A DNA stretch of 64,000 nt. Origin: Nitratidesulfovibrio sp. SRB-5. Its GTDB lineage: Bacteria > Desulfobacterota > Desulfovibrionia > Desulfovibrionales > Desulfovibrionaceae. Made by a program: the position numbers and the translations under genes. Below are positions 1 to 10,500 of the stretch, in pieces (position 1 is the stretch's first letter; every line of letters starts with the position of its first letter). Location: contig NZ_JAIOTY010000002.1 of the NCBI RefSeq assembly GCF_019931275.1, positions 1,576,631 to 1,640,630 on the forward strand. Direction: 5' to 3'. The notes beneath the pieces are model-generated. The model was given only the letters and a program-made list of their open reading frames with translations, did not search any database and had not been told where the DNA came from.

Positions 1-1481
1 GCGTGCGCACCGTAGTAGGCGACGTTGATGTCGTACTCGGCTTCTCCCAGCGTGGGGTTCAGGTCGTCGCTCCTGTAGTCGGAACTGAGCCTGCCCGCGC
101 GCACCGTTGCCTCGGCGTACAGCCCGCGCGCCATGCCTTCGGTGGCTTCCACCCGGCCCAGCAGGCCGCCGCCAGCGGACCGGCTGTCGCCCCGGGCCGT
201 GATGCTTTCGCCCGCAGCCGTTTCGTTGTGGCTGTCGTAGGAGCCGACGCTTGTTTCGAAGAAGGCCCCCACAAGCAGGTCCGCGCCGCTTACCGGCAGG
301 CGTTTGGCCAGACCGGTCATGAGCGAGAAGCTCTGCATGTCCACGTGAGAGCCGGTTGCATAGCGGGATGTGCCGCCGGACGTGGCGCCAAAGCCAGCCC
401 AGCCTGCCTGCGCCATGTTGTCCGCGCCAAGGACGGCTGCCGCGCGCGCGTTGCCCATGCCCGGCCCGGCCGCAAGGTCCGCGCCCTGTGTCACAAGGGC
501 GACGTTGGCCGCCTTGCCCTCGGACGGGGATTTGCGCGCGCTTTCGTCCGTCTGCTCAATGCTGGTAACCCGGGCCACCAGGCTGTTGCCGATTTTTTCC
601 AGGCCGAAGGTGTAGAGGCTGGAAATGCCCGCCATGCCCGTTGTGGTGTTGGTCATGCCCGTGTCGGCGTAGAGGGCACCGGTGCTTTTGATGAGGGTAA
701 CGGTGTCGTTGACGGCCAGCGGGGTTCCGCCGCCCTCAATGCCCACGCCCACGGTGGTAGGGGCGGTGGAAGGGCCGCTGGAGGGTGTCTCGATAACAAC
801 TCCGTTATTCACGGTGAGCACCGTATCGCCCGCCCGGACCGTATCAGGCAGGTAGAAGCGGAAGTGCTGGAACCCTTCGATGCCCGCTGCCTGAAGGTTC
901 AGGGTATGGATTTCCAGTGTGTTGCCGGTGCGGTAGTCACCGGCGGGGCCAAACACGCGACCGCCAACAAGACCAGCGCTCAGTGTGGGGTTGCCGAAAA
1001 TGCGCAGGGTGTTGCCGGTGGCGGTGCCACCCCGGGAATACCCCCCGAATACCATGTAGCTTATGGTGCCGCCAGTGATGGTTACGATGTTGTTGCTGGC
1101 GTTGCCTGAACCGTCGCTGAAGCCGCCGTATATCCCTTCGCCGATATGTGTGCCGCCGGTGATTGTTACCCGGTTGCCATTGGCGTTGCCGCCATCGCTG
1201 TAGCCGCCGATTATGGGGCCGGTAATGCCTGTGTCGATGGTGAGGTTCCCGCCCGTGGCGTCAGTGGCGCCGGGCTGAAAGCTGCCAACGTAGCCGGAAT
1301 GCGCGAATTCGAAGCCCGGTAAGGTTTCGGTGGTGCCGCCAGAGTTGGCGGCCCACAGGGGCGCGCCCGGCGCGAGCAGCGCGAGAAAGAGTAGCGCCGC
1401 CGCAGCGCGCGCGGAATGGCTGCGCGTGCGCCGCGAAGGTTCGGTTGCCTGTGAAAGCCACAGGCGCAAGAGCAAGACCAT
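1..1481 (-). CDS. Autotransporter-like outer-membrane protein (3' end outside window)
   Basis: The frame stays open from an ATG at 1481 to the left window edge (about 493 codons), so the C terminus is missing. The N terminus is a long signal peptide: charged residues, then a hydrophobic stretch around residues 26-45 ending near APLWAA. Residues of about 75-140 form glycine- and asparagine-rich repeats (GGYSDGGNANGN, GGFSDGSGNASNN, GGYSRGGTATGN), typical of a beta-helix passenger. After about residue 290 the style changes to autotransporter beta-barrel sequence (MQSFSLMTGLAKRL, LLVGAFFETSVGSYDSH, GLYAEATVRAGRLSSDYR). A strong ribosome site (AGGAGG) sits 5-6 nt before the ATG. By family it would be secreted by the type V route and shown on the cell surface. 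Its ligand or activity cannot be read from the sequence. The long open frame on the opposite strand is a shadow. Confidence 0.85.
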   Translation of the reverse strand, partial: MVLLLRLWLSQATEPSRRTRSHSARAAAALLFLALLAPGAPLWAANSGGTTETLPGFEFAHSGYVGSFQPGATDATGGNLTIDTGITGPIIGGYSDGGNANGNRVTITGGTHIGEGIYGGFSDGSGNASNNIVTITGGTISYMVFGGYSRGGTATGNTLRIFGNPTLSAGLVGGRVFGPAGDYRTGNTLEIHTLNLQAAGIEGFQHFRFYLPDTVRAGDTVLTVNNGVVIETPSSGPSTAPTTVGVGIEGGGTPLAVNDTVTLIKSTGALYADTGMTNTTTGMAGISSLYTFGLEKIGNSLVARVTSIEQTDESARKSPSEGKAANVALVTQGADLAAGPGMGNARAAAVLGADNMAQAGWAGFGATSGGTSRYATGSHVDMQSFSLMTGLAKRLPVSGADLLVGAFFETSVGSYDSHNETAAGESITARGDSRSAGGGLLGRVEATEGMARGLYAEATVRAGRLSSDYRSDDLNPTLGEAEYDINVAYYGAH

Positions 1482-1537
1482 GAGACCCTCCTGATGTCGT
1501 GACGTGGTGTTTCCCCTGACGGTTTGCGGGTGCAAAT

Positions 1538-1570
1538 ATGCCCGGTGCAGCACACGCTGGCATCGGGCAT
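1538..1570 (-). promoter_or_regulatory. Inverted repeat in the autotransporter 5' leader
   Basis: 11-bp arms (1538-1548 and 1560-1570) with one mismatch and an 11-nt loop lie between the predicted start of transcription and the ribosome site. It could fold in the mRNA as a hairpin or be a protein-binding site. There is no T-run, so a terminator is unlikely. Confidence 0.4.
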
Positions 1571-1614
1571 TTATTGCGGCATCAGCCGTTTGGGGAATTG
1601 TCTGCACGAGATCA

Positions 1615-1643
1615 ATGATAACAGGATGTTCTGGCCTTGTAAA
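1615..1643 (-). promoter_or_regulatory. Sigma70-type promoter of the autotransporter gene
   Basis: On the minus strand, TTTACA (1643-1638) and TATCAT (1620-1615) are separated by exactly 17 bp. Each hexamer matches the sigma70 consensus at five of six positions. Transcription would start near 1608, giving a leader of about 125 nt before the ATG at 1481. Confidence 0.65.
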
Positions 1644-1702
1644 TCTATTTCGCCCCGTATGGGCAGCATATGAAGGCCCCTGGCAAGGAGGCGGTGTGGT
1701 AT

Positions 1703-1722
1703 TTTGGGCAAAAATGCCCAAA
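1703..1722. promoter_or_regulatory. Operator-like palindrome
   Basis: A perfect palindrome TTTGGGCA-N4-TGCCCAAA, 60-80 bp upstream of the -35 of the autotransporter promoter. Position and symmetry suggest the binding site of a dimeric regulator. No regulator gene lies next to it. Confidence 0.35.
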
Positions 1723-1932
1723 GCTGCATGCAGGGGCTTTTCCACAGTACTGCATCAGATGGTTCCGCGTCCGGTTATGCGCAGGTTTCTGCAATATGTC
1801 CTGCAATCTGTTTCGCGCCATGGCCTGCAACAGGTTCGGCCATTGGTTCGCCGTGAGGCAGGCGGCAACGCTGTGGTGCCACTGGAAAGCAGGGGGTTGG
1901 GGCGCGATGCTACGCTTCTGCCCGTGCTTTGC

Positions 1933-3066
1933 TTACAGCCGTACTTTGGCATACAGCCGGGCAAGCCACGGGAGCGAATACAACATCAGGCGCAGCATGA
2001 GCCACGAGGCGGGCTTGTCCTTGGCCTTGAAACGGTGGACGTGGGCGGCGCAGCCCGGCGGGTTCGGCCCCATGGTGGTGGCGAAGAACACGGAAAAGCC
2101 CTGGGCCCGCGCGATGTCGCGGGCCTCGTCGCAATAGGCGCCCCATGGCCAGCACAGCGAGCGCACGGGGTGCCCCAGTTCGTCGGCCAGGGTGGAGGCG
2201 CAGGCGGCCAGTTCGCGGGTCATGCGGGCGGTTCTGTCGGCATCGGATTCCGGCTTGCCAAGGCCGGACGGCGTGGCGGCAAAGGCGGCCACCAGATTTT
2301 CCAGTTCACGCACCTTGCCGGAATCCTGGAAAAAGGCGTAGGCCGCGGCCTTGTCCTGGGGGACCATGGCGCGAATGGCCTCCACCAGTTGCGGGTCGGG
2401 CACGAAGGCGCGGTGCAGCAGGGCGGGGCGTTGGGCAAAGGCGGGCAGCCCCCACGGCACGGCAAAGTCCACCCGGTCGAAGGTGCGTGAACGATGGGCG
2501 GGGGCGTGAAAGCCCGTGTATTCCGGCTTGGCGAACACGGCGTGGTGCCAGTGGGAGTGGGCGGCCACGGCCATGGTGCCGTCGGCCTCCATCAACCGCG
2601 CCTCGTCCCAGTTGCAGAACAGGTCCTTGCGCTCGTCAAAACCCAGTACGTGCGGCACGAAGGGGGCGTCCACGCGGGGCAGGCCGTCTTCGCGGATGCG
2701 GCCCGCGCGCACGTCGTCCAGGGTGGGGCGGGGCGCGCCCTGCTCCAGCTTGCCCGCCACGGCAAAGATGACGCCCTTGTGTCCGTACTTCTTCAGGATG
2801 GGCCAGGCGTAGACGTAGTTGTCCAGAAACCCGTCGTCGAAGGTGATCAGCGCGCTGCGCGGCGGCAACGAGGTTTCGCCCAGCAGGTACGCCTCGGCCT
2901 CGGCCAGGCTGATGCCGGTCCATCCGGCGCGGCGCATGGCCCGGCAGTGGGCCTCGAAGGTGTCGGGGTGGACGGCGATGGAATTCTTCTTGCGGCTGAC
3001 GTAGTGGTACATCAGCACGGGCAGGCTTTTCAGGCCAGCGGATGCGGCGGGACGGGATGCGGACAT
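1933..3066 (-). CDS. Polysaccharide deacetylase family protein (NodB homology)
   Basis: About 377 aa from the ATG at 3066; the frame is open further upstream but that part looks non-coding. Carbohydrate esterase family 4 signs: VLMYHYVS near the start, the metal/acid motif TFDDGF (around residues 80-85), a SHWHH histidine cluster, and LCWPWG near the C terminus. Such enzymes remove acetyl groups from N-acetylated sugars in peptidoglycan, lipopolysaccharide or exopolysaccharide; the substrate is not evident. No signal peptide is obvious in the chosen frame. No strong ribosome site precedes 3066, so the start is uncertain. It is divergent from the chaperone genes. Confidence 0.8.
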   Translation of the reverse strand: MSASRPAASAGLKSLPVLMYHYVSRKKNSIAVHPDTFEAHCRAMRRAGWTGISLAEAEAYLLGETSLPPRSALITFDDGFLDNYVYAWPILKKYGHKGVIFAVAGKLEQGAPRPTLDDVRAGRIREDGLPRVDAPFVPHVLGFDERKDLFCNWDEARLMEADGTMAVAAHSHWHHAVFAKPEYTGFHAPAHRSRTFDRVDFAVPWGLPAFAQRPALLHRAFVPDPQLVEAIRAMVPQDKAAAYAFFQDSGKVRELENLVAAFAATPSGLGKPESDADRTARMTRELAACASTLADELGHPVRSLCWPWGAYCDEARDIARAQGFSVFFATTMGPNPPGCAAHVHRFKAKDKPASWLMLRLMLYSLPWLARLYAKVRL

Positions 3067-3230
3067 GCGGTGACGGTGGCGGTGCCGGTTTGGGGGTATG
3101 AAAGGGCGGGGCGTGAAGCACGGTCCCTTTCGGCGTCTGTAGCGCAGCGGGCTGCGCCCGTCGAGGGGGACGAGGGACACGGGGGGGCGCGGGACGTGAC
3201 GACGGCCATCGCTGGCAAGGCGCCCTCAGG

Positions 3231-3290
3231 TATCCGGCAAGACGTCCGCAAAGGCATCCGGAGAGACGTCCGCAAAGGCATCCGGCAAGG
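3231..3290. repeat. 24-bp tandem repeat, 2.5 copies
   Basis: Units at 3231-3254 and 3255-3278 plus a half unit 3279-3290, each built on ATCCGG..AGACGTCCGCAAAGG. The copies differ by a few bases. It lies between two divergent genes. Confidence 0.8.
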
Positions 3291-3342
3291 CAGGGCGGCA
3301 AACAACGGGCACATTGTCCGTCGGCCTTTTGACGCAAGGCGC

Positions 3343-3370
3343 TTGACACCGGAGCGCGTCGGATTATCCT
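3343..3370 (+). promoter_or_regulatory. Predicted promoter of cbpA-cbpM-clpB
   Basis: A perfect -35 TTGACA at 3343-3348 and TATCCT at 3365-3370, with 16 bp between. An overlapping TACAAT at 3370-3375 is a closer -10 match but would need a 21-bp spacer. The ATG is about 50 bp downstream. Confidence 0.55.
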
Positions 3371-3422
3371 ACAATGGCAGCAGGTTTGCAGCCTCATTGA
3401 CGCTAAAGGAGAGCTATACGAG

Positions 3423-4379
3423 ATGGCAGTCGAATACAAGGACTATTACAAATTGCTGGGCGTGGAGCGATCCTCGTCGCGCGACGACATCTCGAAGGCG
3501 TACAAGAAGCTTGCCCGCAAGTATCACCCGGACCTGAACCCCGGCGACAAGAACGCGGAAGAGCGCTTCAAGGAAATCAACGAAGCCTACGAGGTGCTCA
3601 AGGACGACGAGAAGCGTCGGCTCTACGATCAGCTCGGTCCCAACTGGCAGCACGGACAGCAGTTTCAGGGTGCGCCCGGCTTCGAGAACGTGCGCTTCGA
3701 CTTTGGTGGCGGGCGCGGCTTTGAAGGGGCCGGGTTCAGCGACTTCTTCGAGACGCTGTTCGGCGGCGGCGGGGCGCGGGCGCGCGGGCCGGGAGGTCAG
3801 GGCGGCTTCGGCCCGGACCCGTTCGGCAACTTTTCCGCCCGGCAGCGGCGGGGCCGCGACGTGGAGGCCGAATTCTCGCTGACGCTCGAAGAAGCCTACC
3901 GGGGCGGTCGCAAGGCCGTGACCCTGCGCGAAGCGGGCGGGGGCACCAAGACGCTGGAGGTGAACATTCCCTCCGGCGTACGTGAAGGCGGACGCATCCG
4001 CCTTGCCGGGCAGGGCGACCCCGGCATGGGCGGCGGCCCGGCGGGCGACCTGTACCTGAAGGTGCGCATGGCCCCGCATCCGCAGTTTACCCTGGACGGC
4101 GACAACGTGATCTACGACCTGCAACTGGCCCCGTGGGAAGCGGCCCTTGGCGCCACGGTGCGCGTGCCCACGCTGGACGGCGAGGTGGATGTCACCGTGG
4201 CCCCCGGCGCGTGCAGCGGGCGCAAGCTGCGCCTGCGCGGCAAGGGGCTGGGCACGGGCGCGGCGCGCGGCGACCAGTACGTGCGCATCGGCATCCGCAC
4301 GCCGGGAGAAGCCACCCCGCGCGAACGGGAACTGTGGGAAGAACTGGCCCGGACCTCGGCGTTCCGGGCGCGCGACTAG
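3423..4379 (+). CDS. cbpA: DnaJ-class co-chaperone, CbpA type
   Basis: 318 aa. Residues 1-70 are a J domain with the HPD tripeptide (KYHPDLNPGD), which stimulates the ATPase of DnaK. A Gly/Phe-rich linker follows (GGGRGFEGAGF, FGGGGARARG, about residues 95-135), then two C-terminal peptide-binding beta domains (from about residue 150). There is no CxxCxGxG zinc region, which separates CbpA (type II) from DnaJ. The ribosome site is AAAGGAG. It is followed by a MerR-like modulator and clpB, so the three probably act together in rescuing aggregated protein. Confident on family; CbpA is preferred over DnaJ because zinc motifs are missing. Confidence 0.93.
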   Translation: MAVEYKDYYKLLGVERSSSRDDISKAYKKLARKYHPDLNPGDKNAEERFKEINEAYEVLKDDEKRRLYDQLGPNWQHGQQFQGAPGFENVRFDFGGGRGFEGAGFSDFFETLFGGGGARARGPGGQGGFGPDPFGNFSARQRRGRDVEAEFSLTLEEAYRGGRKAVTLREAGGGTKTLEVNIPSGVREGGRIRLAGQGDPGMGGGPAGDLYLKVRMAPHPQFTLDGDNVIYDLQLAPWEAALGATVRVPTLDGEVDVTVAPGACSGRKLRLRGKGLGTGAARGDQYVRIGIRTPGEATPRERELWEELARTSAFRARD

Positions 4380-4445
4380 CAGACAGGACGACCGGAACCG
4401 GCGCGGAACCCCGCCGACATGACTTGCATCCGGAGGTGACACCAC

Positions 4446-4796
4446 ATGTACCCCGATGACGGCAACGAGCACGGATATGACCGGGGGCACGGCCTTGCGC
4501 AGGGTGGCGAACTGCCCATCCGTTCGGAATTCATCGCCTGGGCGGAATTCCTTCAGGTGTCGGGCGTGCACCCCAGCCGCCTTGGCGAACTGATAGAACT
4601 GGGCTGGCTGGAGCCGCGCCGCACGGCGGGCGAAGGCTACCTGTTCCGCCGTGTGGACGTGTACCGCACCCGCAAGCTGGAACGCATCTGCGCCGACTTC
4701 GAACTGAACAGTCTTGGCGGTTCCATCGTGGTGGACCTGCTGGACCGTATCGACCGGCTGGAGCGGCGCGTGCGCGAGCTTGAGGCCCAGCGGTAG
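4446..4796 (+). CDS. CbpM-like chaperone modulator / MerR-like protein
   Basis: 116 aa with ribosome site GGAGGTGA. Residues of about 25-75 resemble a MerR-type winged helix (FLQVSGVHPSRLGELIELGWLEP then YLFRRVDVYRTRKLERI). The C terminus is a short coiled coil (VDLLDRIDRLERRVRELEAQ). CbpM proteins share this fold and inhibit the J domain of CbpA, and the position directly after cbpA supports this role. A DNA-binding HspR-like repressor of the chaperone genes is the alternative; the short length and context favour the modulator. The leader of about 20 residues is polar and poorly conserved in appearance. Confidence 0.7.
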   Translation: MYPDDGNEHGYDRGHGLAQGGELPIRSEFIAWAEFLQVSGVHPSRLGELIELGWLEPRRTAGEGYLFRRVDVYRTRKLERICADFELNSLGGSIVVDLLDRIDRLERRVRELEAQR

Positions 4797-4993
4797 CGTC
4801 ATGGCCTCGTAGCGTTCGGGTCACGCCATGACCAGATGATTGCGCGGCCCGGCAGCGGTGCATCCGCACCGGGCAGCGCGAAATTTTCCGCCACGGGCGC
4901 GCCGCCCCCGGCATTCAGGCCGGGGAAGCTGGCAGCCGCCCTCGGCACATCGAAGCTCGCGCCCGGTCCGCCGGGCAAGGGGGAACGAACGAT

Positions 4994-7582
<2,589 letters not shown>

Positions 7583-8029
7583 CTTGCCGCAATCTTGAAC
7601 GTATATTGAGAGAAATGCGTCGGGGAGGGGACCCTTTGCGCGCTGCGGTCGCCATCCGTAAGGTTCGCAAGCTCACCTAACGGCTGCCGCAAAGGGTCTC
7701 CCTCCCCGAACCCCGCGTTGCTGTCGCCATCCGTAAGCACTCGCGCGGGGCGCTCGTGCAACGGCTGCCGTTCCCCCCAAACTTTTTAATAAGGGCGACC
7801 TTGGTCCGCGTGGCTTAAAGGTACTCGGTAATATTTTGTGGGAAGTTCAAGAAAGCGTTTGAAGAGTACCTTGAAAACCGCCGCAACCGCGTGCCCCTTT
7901 CTTGCCAGAGCCTGATACCGCCCCCTCCGCCATTGGTATGCCATGCCGATTGCCCTGCGGTGGCGCTTCTGGTAATGGCACCGGCACGGGCGGTTCGCCC
8001 ATCCAACTTTCACAATCCCGGAGCAGAAC
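7583..8029. other. Intergenic region after clpB with REP-like elements
   Basis: 447 bp with no convincing gene. It carries a long imperfect inverted repeat (7621-7708) and two related 41-47 bp direct repeats (7649-7770). Position and symmetry would also allow the hairpin to end clpB transcripts, but no T-run follows it directly. Confidence 0.6.
7621..7770. repeat. Inverted and direct repeat cluster (REP-like)
   Basis: Arms 7621-7640 and 7688-7708 are complementary over about 20 bp with one extra base, and contain GGGGAGGGGACCC and its partner. The loop begins with TCGCCATCCGTAAG (7649-7662) and ends in AACGGCTGCCG (7679-7689). The same two blocks recur in the same order at 7724-7737 and 7760-7770. 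This order and spacing is typical of repetitive extragenic palindromes rather than of a gene. Confidence 0.65.
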
Positions 8030-8629
8030 ATGCGTTGGTTGCTGCTGGCCGCGCTTACGGCCCTTTTCGCGTTTGCAGGTCACGGAACCGCCATGGCGGC
8101 TTCGGCACAGAGGGGACACACGGTGATCAAGCTGGAAACGAGCATGGGCGACATCGTCATCGAACTGGATGACGAAAAGGCCCCCAAGTCCGCCGCCAAC
8201 TTCCGCGAATACGTCGCGGCGGGCCATTACGACGGCACCATCTTCCACCGCGTCATCGACGGCTTCATGATCCAAGGCGGCGGCTACGACGAGAAGATGC
8301 ACGAAAAGCCCACCCGCGAGCCCGTCGAGAACGAGGCCAACAACGGCCTGCGCAACGAAAAGTACACCCTGGCCATGGCCCGCACCATGGCTCCGCATTC
8401 CGCCACCGCCCAGTTCTTCATCAACGTGAAGGACAACGCCTTCCTCGACCACCGCGCGCCCACCATGCAGGGCTGGGGCTACGCCGTGTTCGGCAAGGTG
8501 ATCGAAGGCACCGACGTGGTGGACAAGATCAAGGCCGTGCGCACCGCCACCGTGGGTTCGTTCGAAAACGTGCCCACCACCCCCGTGGTCATCAAGAAGG
8601 CCACCGTGCTGCCCCCGGCGGCGAAGTAG
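8030..8629 (+). CDS. Exported cyclophilin-type peptidyl-prolyl isomerase
   Basis: 199 aa. A signal peptide covers residues 1-23 (LLLAALTALFAFAGHGTAMA, cleavage before AS). The rest is a compact bacterial cyclophilin: HTVIKLETSMGDIVIELD, YDGTIFHRVIDGFMIQGGG (catalytic Arg region), and SATAQFFINVKDN (FFIN). It would speed proline isomerization in folding periplasmic proteins. The ribosome site before 8030 is weak (GGAGC). It stands alone between REP-like repeats and the aspartase gene. Confidence 0.95.
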   Translation: MRWLLLAALTALFAFAGHGTAMAASAQRGHTVIKLETSMGDIVIELDDEKAPKSAANFREYVAAGHYDGTIFHRVIDGFMIQGGGYDEKMHEKPTREPVENEANNGLRNEKYTLAMARTMAPHSATAQFFINVKDNAFLDHRAPTMQGWGYAVFGKVIEGTDVVDKIKAVRTATVGSFENVPTTPVVIKKATVLPPAAK

Positions 8630-8892
8630 CCTGCGCTCACGGCATTACGGCATTGCATCACAGGCGCCCCGCACCCCATCCGGGTGGCGGGGCGCTTTTG
8701 CGTGGCGGCGCTGCCCATAGGCGGGCGGCGGCAAGGGTGGTATGCTGCAACCGTGCGTGCCCGCCATGCCCGCCATACTGGACATGACGGACATGACGGG
8801 CAGTGCCCCATCAGCACGAACGGCACGGGCCGCCACGGCACAATTCCGGTATCCCGGCTCCTGACACCCCGGAAGCAAGGACGACATCCCTC

Positions 8893-10500
8893 ATGGAATA
8901 CCGCATCGAGCGCGACAGCCTTGGCGAACGCAAGGTGCCCGCCCACGCCTATTACGGCGTGCAGACCCTGCGGGCGCTGGAGAATTTCGACGTTACCGGG
9001 CTGACCATTGGCCGCCATCCGCGCTTCGTGCAGGCGCTGGCATCGGTGAAGAAGGCCGCCGCCCTGGCCAACATGGAACTGGGCCTGCTGGACGGCGACG
9101 TGGGGCAGGCCATCGTGCAGGCCTGCCGCGAAGTGCGCGAAGGCCGCTTTGACGAGCAGTTCGTTGTGGACATCATCCAGGGCGGGGCGGGCACCTCGGT
9201 GAACATGAACGCCAACGAGGTCATCGCCAACCGCGCGCTGGAACTGATGGGCAGGGCGCGCGGCGAATACGGCGTGGTCAGCCCGCTGAACCACGTCAAT
9301 CTCTCGCAGTCCACCAACGACGTGTACCCCACGGCATTCCGCATTGCCCTTGTATGGTATGCGCGTGACCTTGGCGCCTCGCTGCGCGAACTGCGCGACG
9401 CCTTCCACGCCAAGGGCGAGGCCTTTGCCGACGTCATCAAGATGGCCCGCACCCAGTTGCAGGATGCCGTGCCCATCACTCTGGGCGCGGAATTCGCGGC
9501 TTACGGGGTGACCGTGGGCGAGGACATCGACCGCCTAGTCGAGGTGGCTCGCCTGCTGTGCGAGGTGAACATCGGCGCAACCGCAGTGGGCACGGGCATC
9601 AACACCGTGCCCGGCTACGCGCCGCTGGTCTGCGACCGGCTGGCGGACATCACCGGGCTGCCGCTCTCGCTTTCGCCCAACCTTGTGGAAGCCACCAGCG
9701 ACGCCGGGGCCTACGTCACCCTTTCCGGGCTGCTGAAACGGGTGGCGGTGAAGCTTTCCAAGATCTGCAACGACCTGCGCCTGCTCTCGTCCGGGCCGTT
9801 CACGGGCCTTGGCGAAATATCCCTGCCCGCCGTGCAGCCGGGGTCCAGCATCATGCCCGGGAAGGTCAACCCGGTGATCCCGGAACTGGTCAACCAGGTC
9901 TGCCAGCAGGTCATCGGCAACGACCTTACGGTGACCCTGGCGGCAGAGGCGGGACAGCTGGAACTGAACGTGTTCGGCCCCATCATGGCCTGCAACCTGT
10001 TCCAGTCGCTGGAAATCCTGACGCGGGCGGCGCGCATCCTGCGGGTGCGCTGCGTGGAGGGCATCACCGCCAACCGCGAACGCTGCCTGGAACTGCTGCA
10101 CGGCTCGCTGGGCATGGTCACCGCGCTGGCGCCGGTCATCGGCTACGAGGCGGCGGCAACGGTGGTCAAGGACGCCCGCGCCACCGGGCGCACCCCGCGC
10201 GACCTGCTGGTGGAGCGGGGGCTGATGCGGCCGGAAGACTACGACGACCTGATGGACCCGGCCAAGATGCTTGGCCCGCGCGACGTGCGCGGGCATCGCA
10301 ACGGCGGCCTGCGGCAGGATGCGGCAGGGCGGGAGGCTGTGGGCAAGGGAACGGCGAAGCAGGGCGCCCGGCCGGATGGGGCGTATGGGCCAGCGGGGCG
10401 GGATGGACCGGATGGGCCGGACGGGCCGGATGCGTCCGATGAGCCCGGTGAGCCCGGTGAGCCCGGTGAGCCCGGTGAGCCCGGTGAGGAGGACGCATGA
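8893..10500 (+). CDS. aspA: Aspartate ammonia-lyase with extra low-complexity tail
   Basis: 535 aa from the ATG at 8893 (MEYRIERDSLGERKV). The frame opens upstream at 8803, but an AAGG ribosome site and family similarity support 8893. Fumarase/aspartase superfamily: SQSTNDVYPTA near residue 137, and the flexible catalytic loop GSSIMPGKVNP near residue 317. It converts aspartate to fumarate and ammonia, feeding fumarate respiration or nitrogen supply. The canonical enzyme ends at about residue 475. The last 60 residues are an added Gly/Pro/Asp/Glu tail ending in five EPG triplets encoded by a 9-bp minisatellite. The stop overlaps the next start (ATGA), so the two are translationally coupled. 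Confidence 0.92.
   Translation: MEYRIERDSLGERKVPAHAYYGVQTLRALENFDVTGLTIGRHPRFVQALASVKKAAALANMELGLLDGDVGQAIVQACREVREGRFDEQFVVDIIQGGAGTSVNMNANEVIANRALELMGRARGEYGVVSPLNHVNLSQSTNDVYPTAFRIALVWYARDLGASLRELRDAFHAKGEAFADVIKMARTQLQDAVPITLGAEFAAYGVTVGEDIDRLVEVARLLCEVNIGATAVGTGINTVPGYAPLVCDRLADITGLPLSLSPNLVEATSDAGAYVTLSGLLKRVAVKLSKICNDLRLLSSGPFTGLGEISLPAVQPGSSIMPGKVNPVIPELVNQVCQQVIGNDLTVTLAAEAGQLELNVFGPIMACNLFQSLEILTRAARILRVRCVEGITANRERCLELLHGSLGMVTALAPVIGYEAAATVVKDARATGRTPRDLLVERGLMRPEDYDDLMDPAKMLGPRDVRGHRNGGLRQDAAGREAVGKGTAKQGARPDGAYGPAGRDGPDGPDGPDASDEPGEPGEPGEPGEPGEEDA
10441..10485 (+). repeat. 9-bp coding minisatellite in aspA tail
   Basis: Five exact copies of GAGCCCGGT, each coding Glu-Pro-Gly. 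Because the unit is a multiple of three, copy changes would lengthen or shorten the tail without a frameshift. The following ATGA overlap with the cyclase gene would be kept. Confidence 0.95.

Larger units (their letters stand above)
1482..1932. other. Intergenic region upstream of the autotransporter
   Basis: 451 bp without a convincing gene. It carries the autotransporter promoter (1615-1643), a leader inverted repeat (1538-1570) and an operator-like palindrome (1703-1722), each listed separately. The rest, 1723-1932, is downstream of the deacetylase stop and shows no clear terminator. Confidence 0.6.
3067..3422. other. Divergent intergenic region, deacetylase / cbpA
   Basis: 356 bp. It holds a 24-bp tandem repeat (3231-3290) and the predicted cbpA promoter (3343-3370). 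No CIRCE element (TTAGCACTC/GAGTGCTAA) was seen, although the downstream genes are chaperones. Confidence 0.5.

Noticed and set aside
3-1109. Long plus-strand open frame at the left edge
   Set aside because: It is antisense to the autotransporter, whose frame has signal peptide, repeats, ribosome site and promoter; the plus frame shows no protein family traits.
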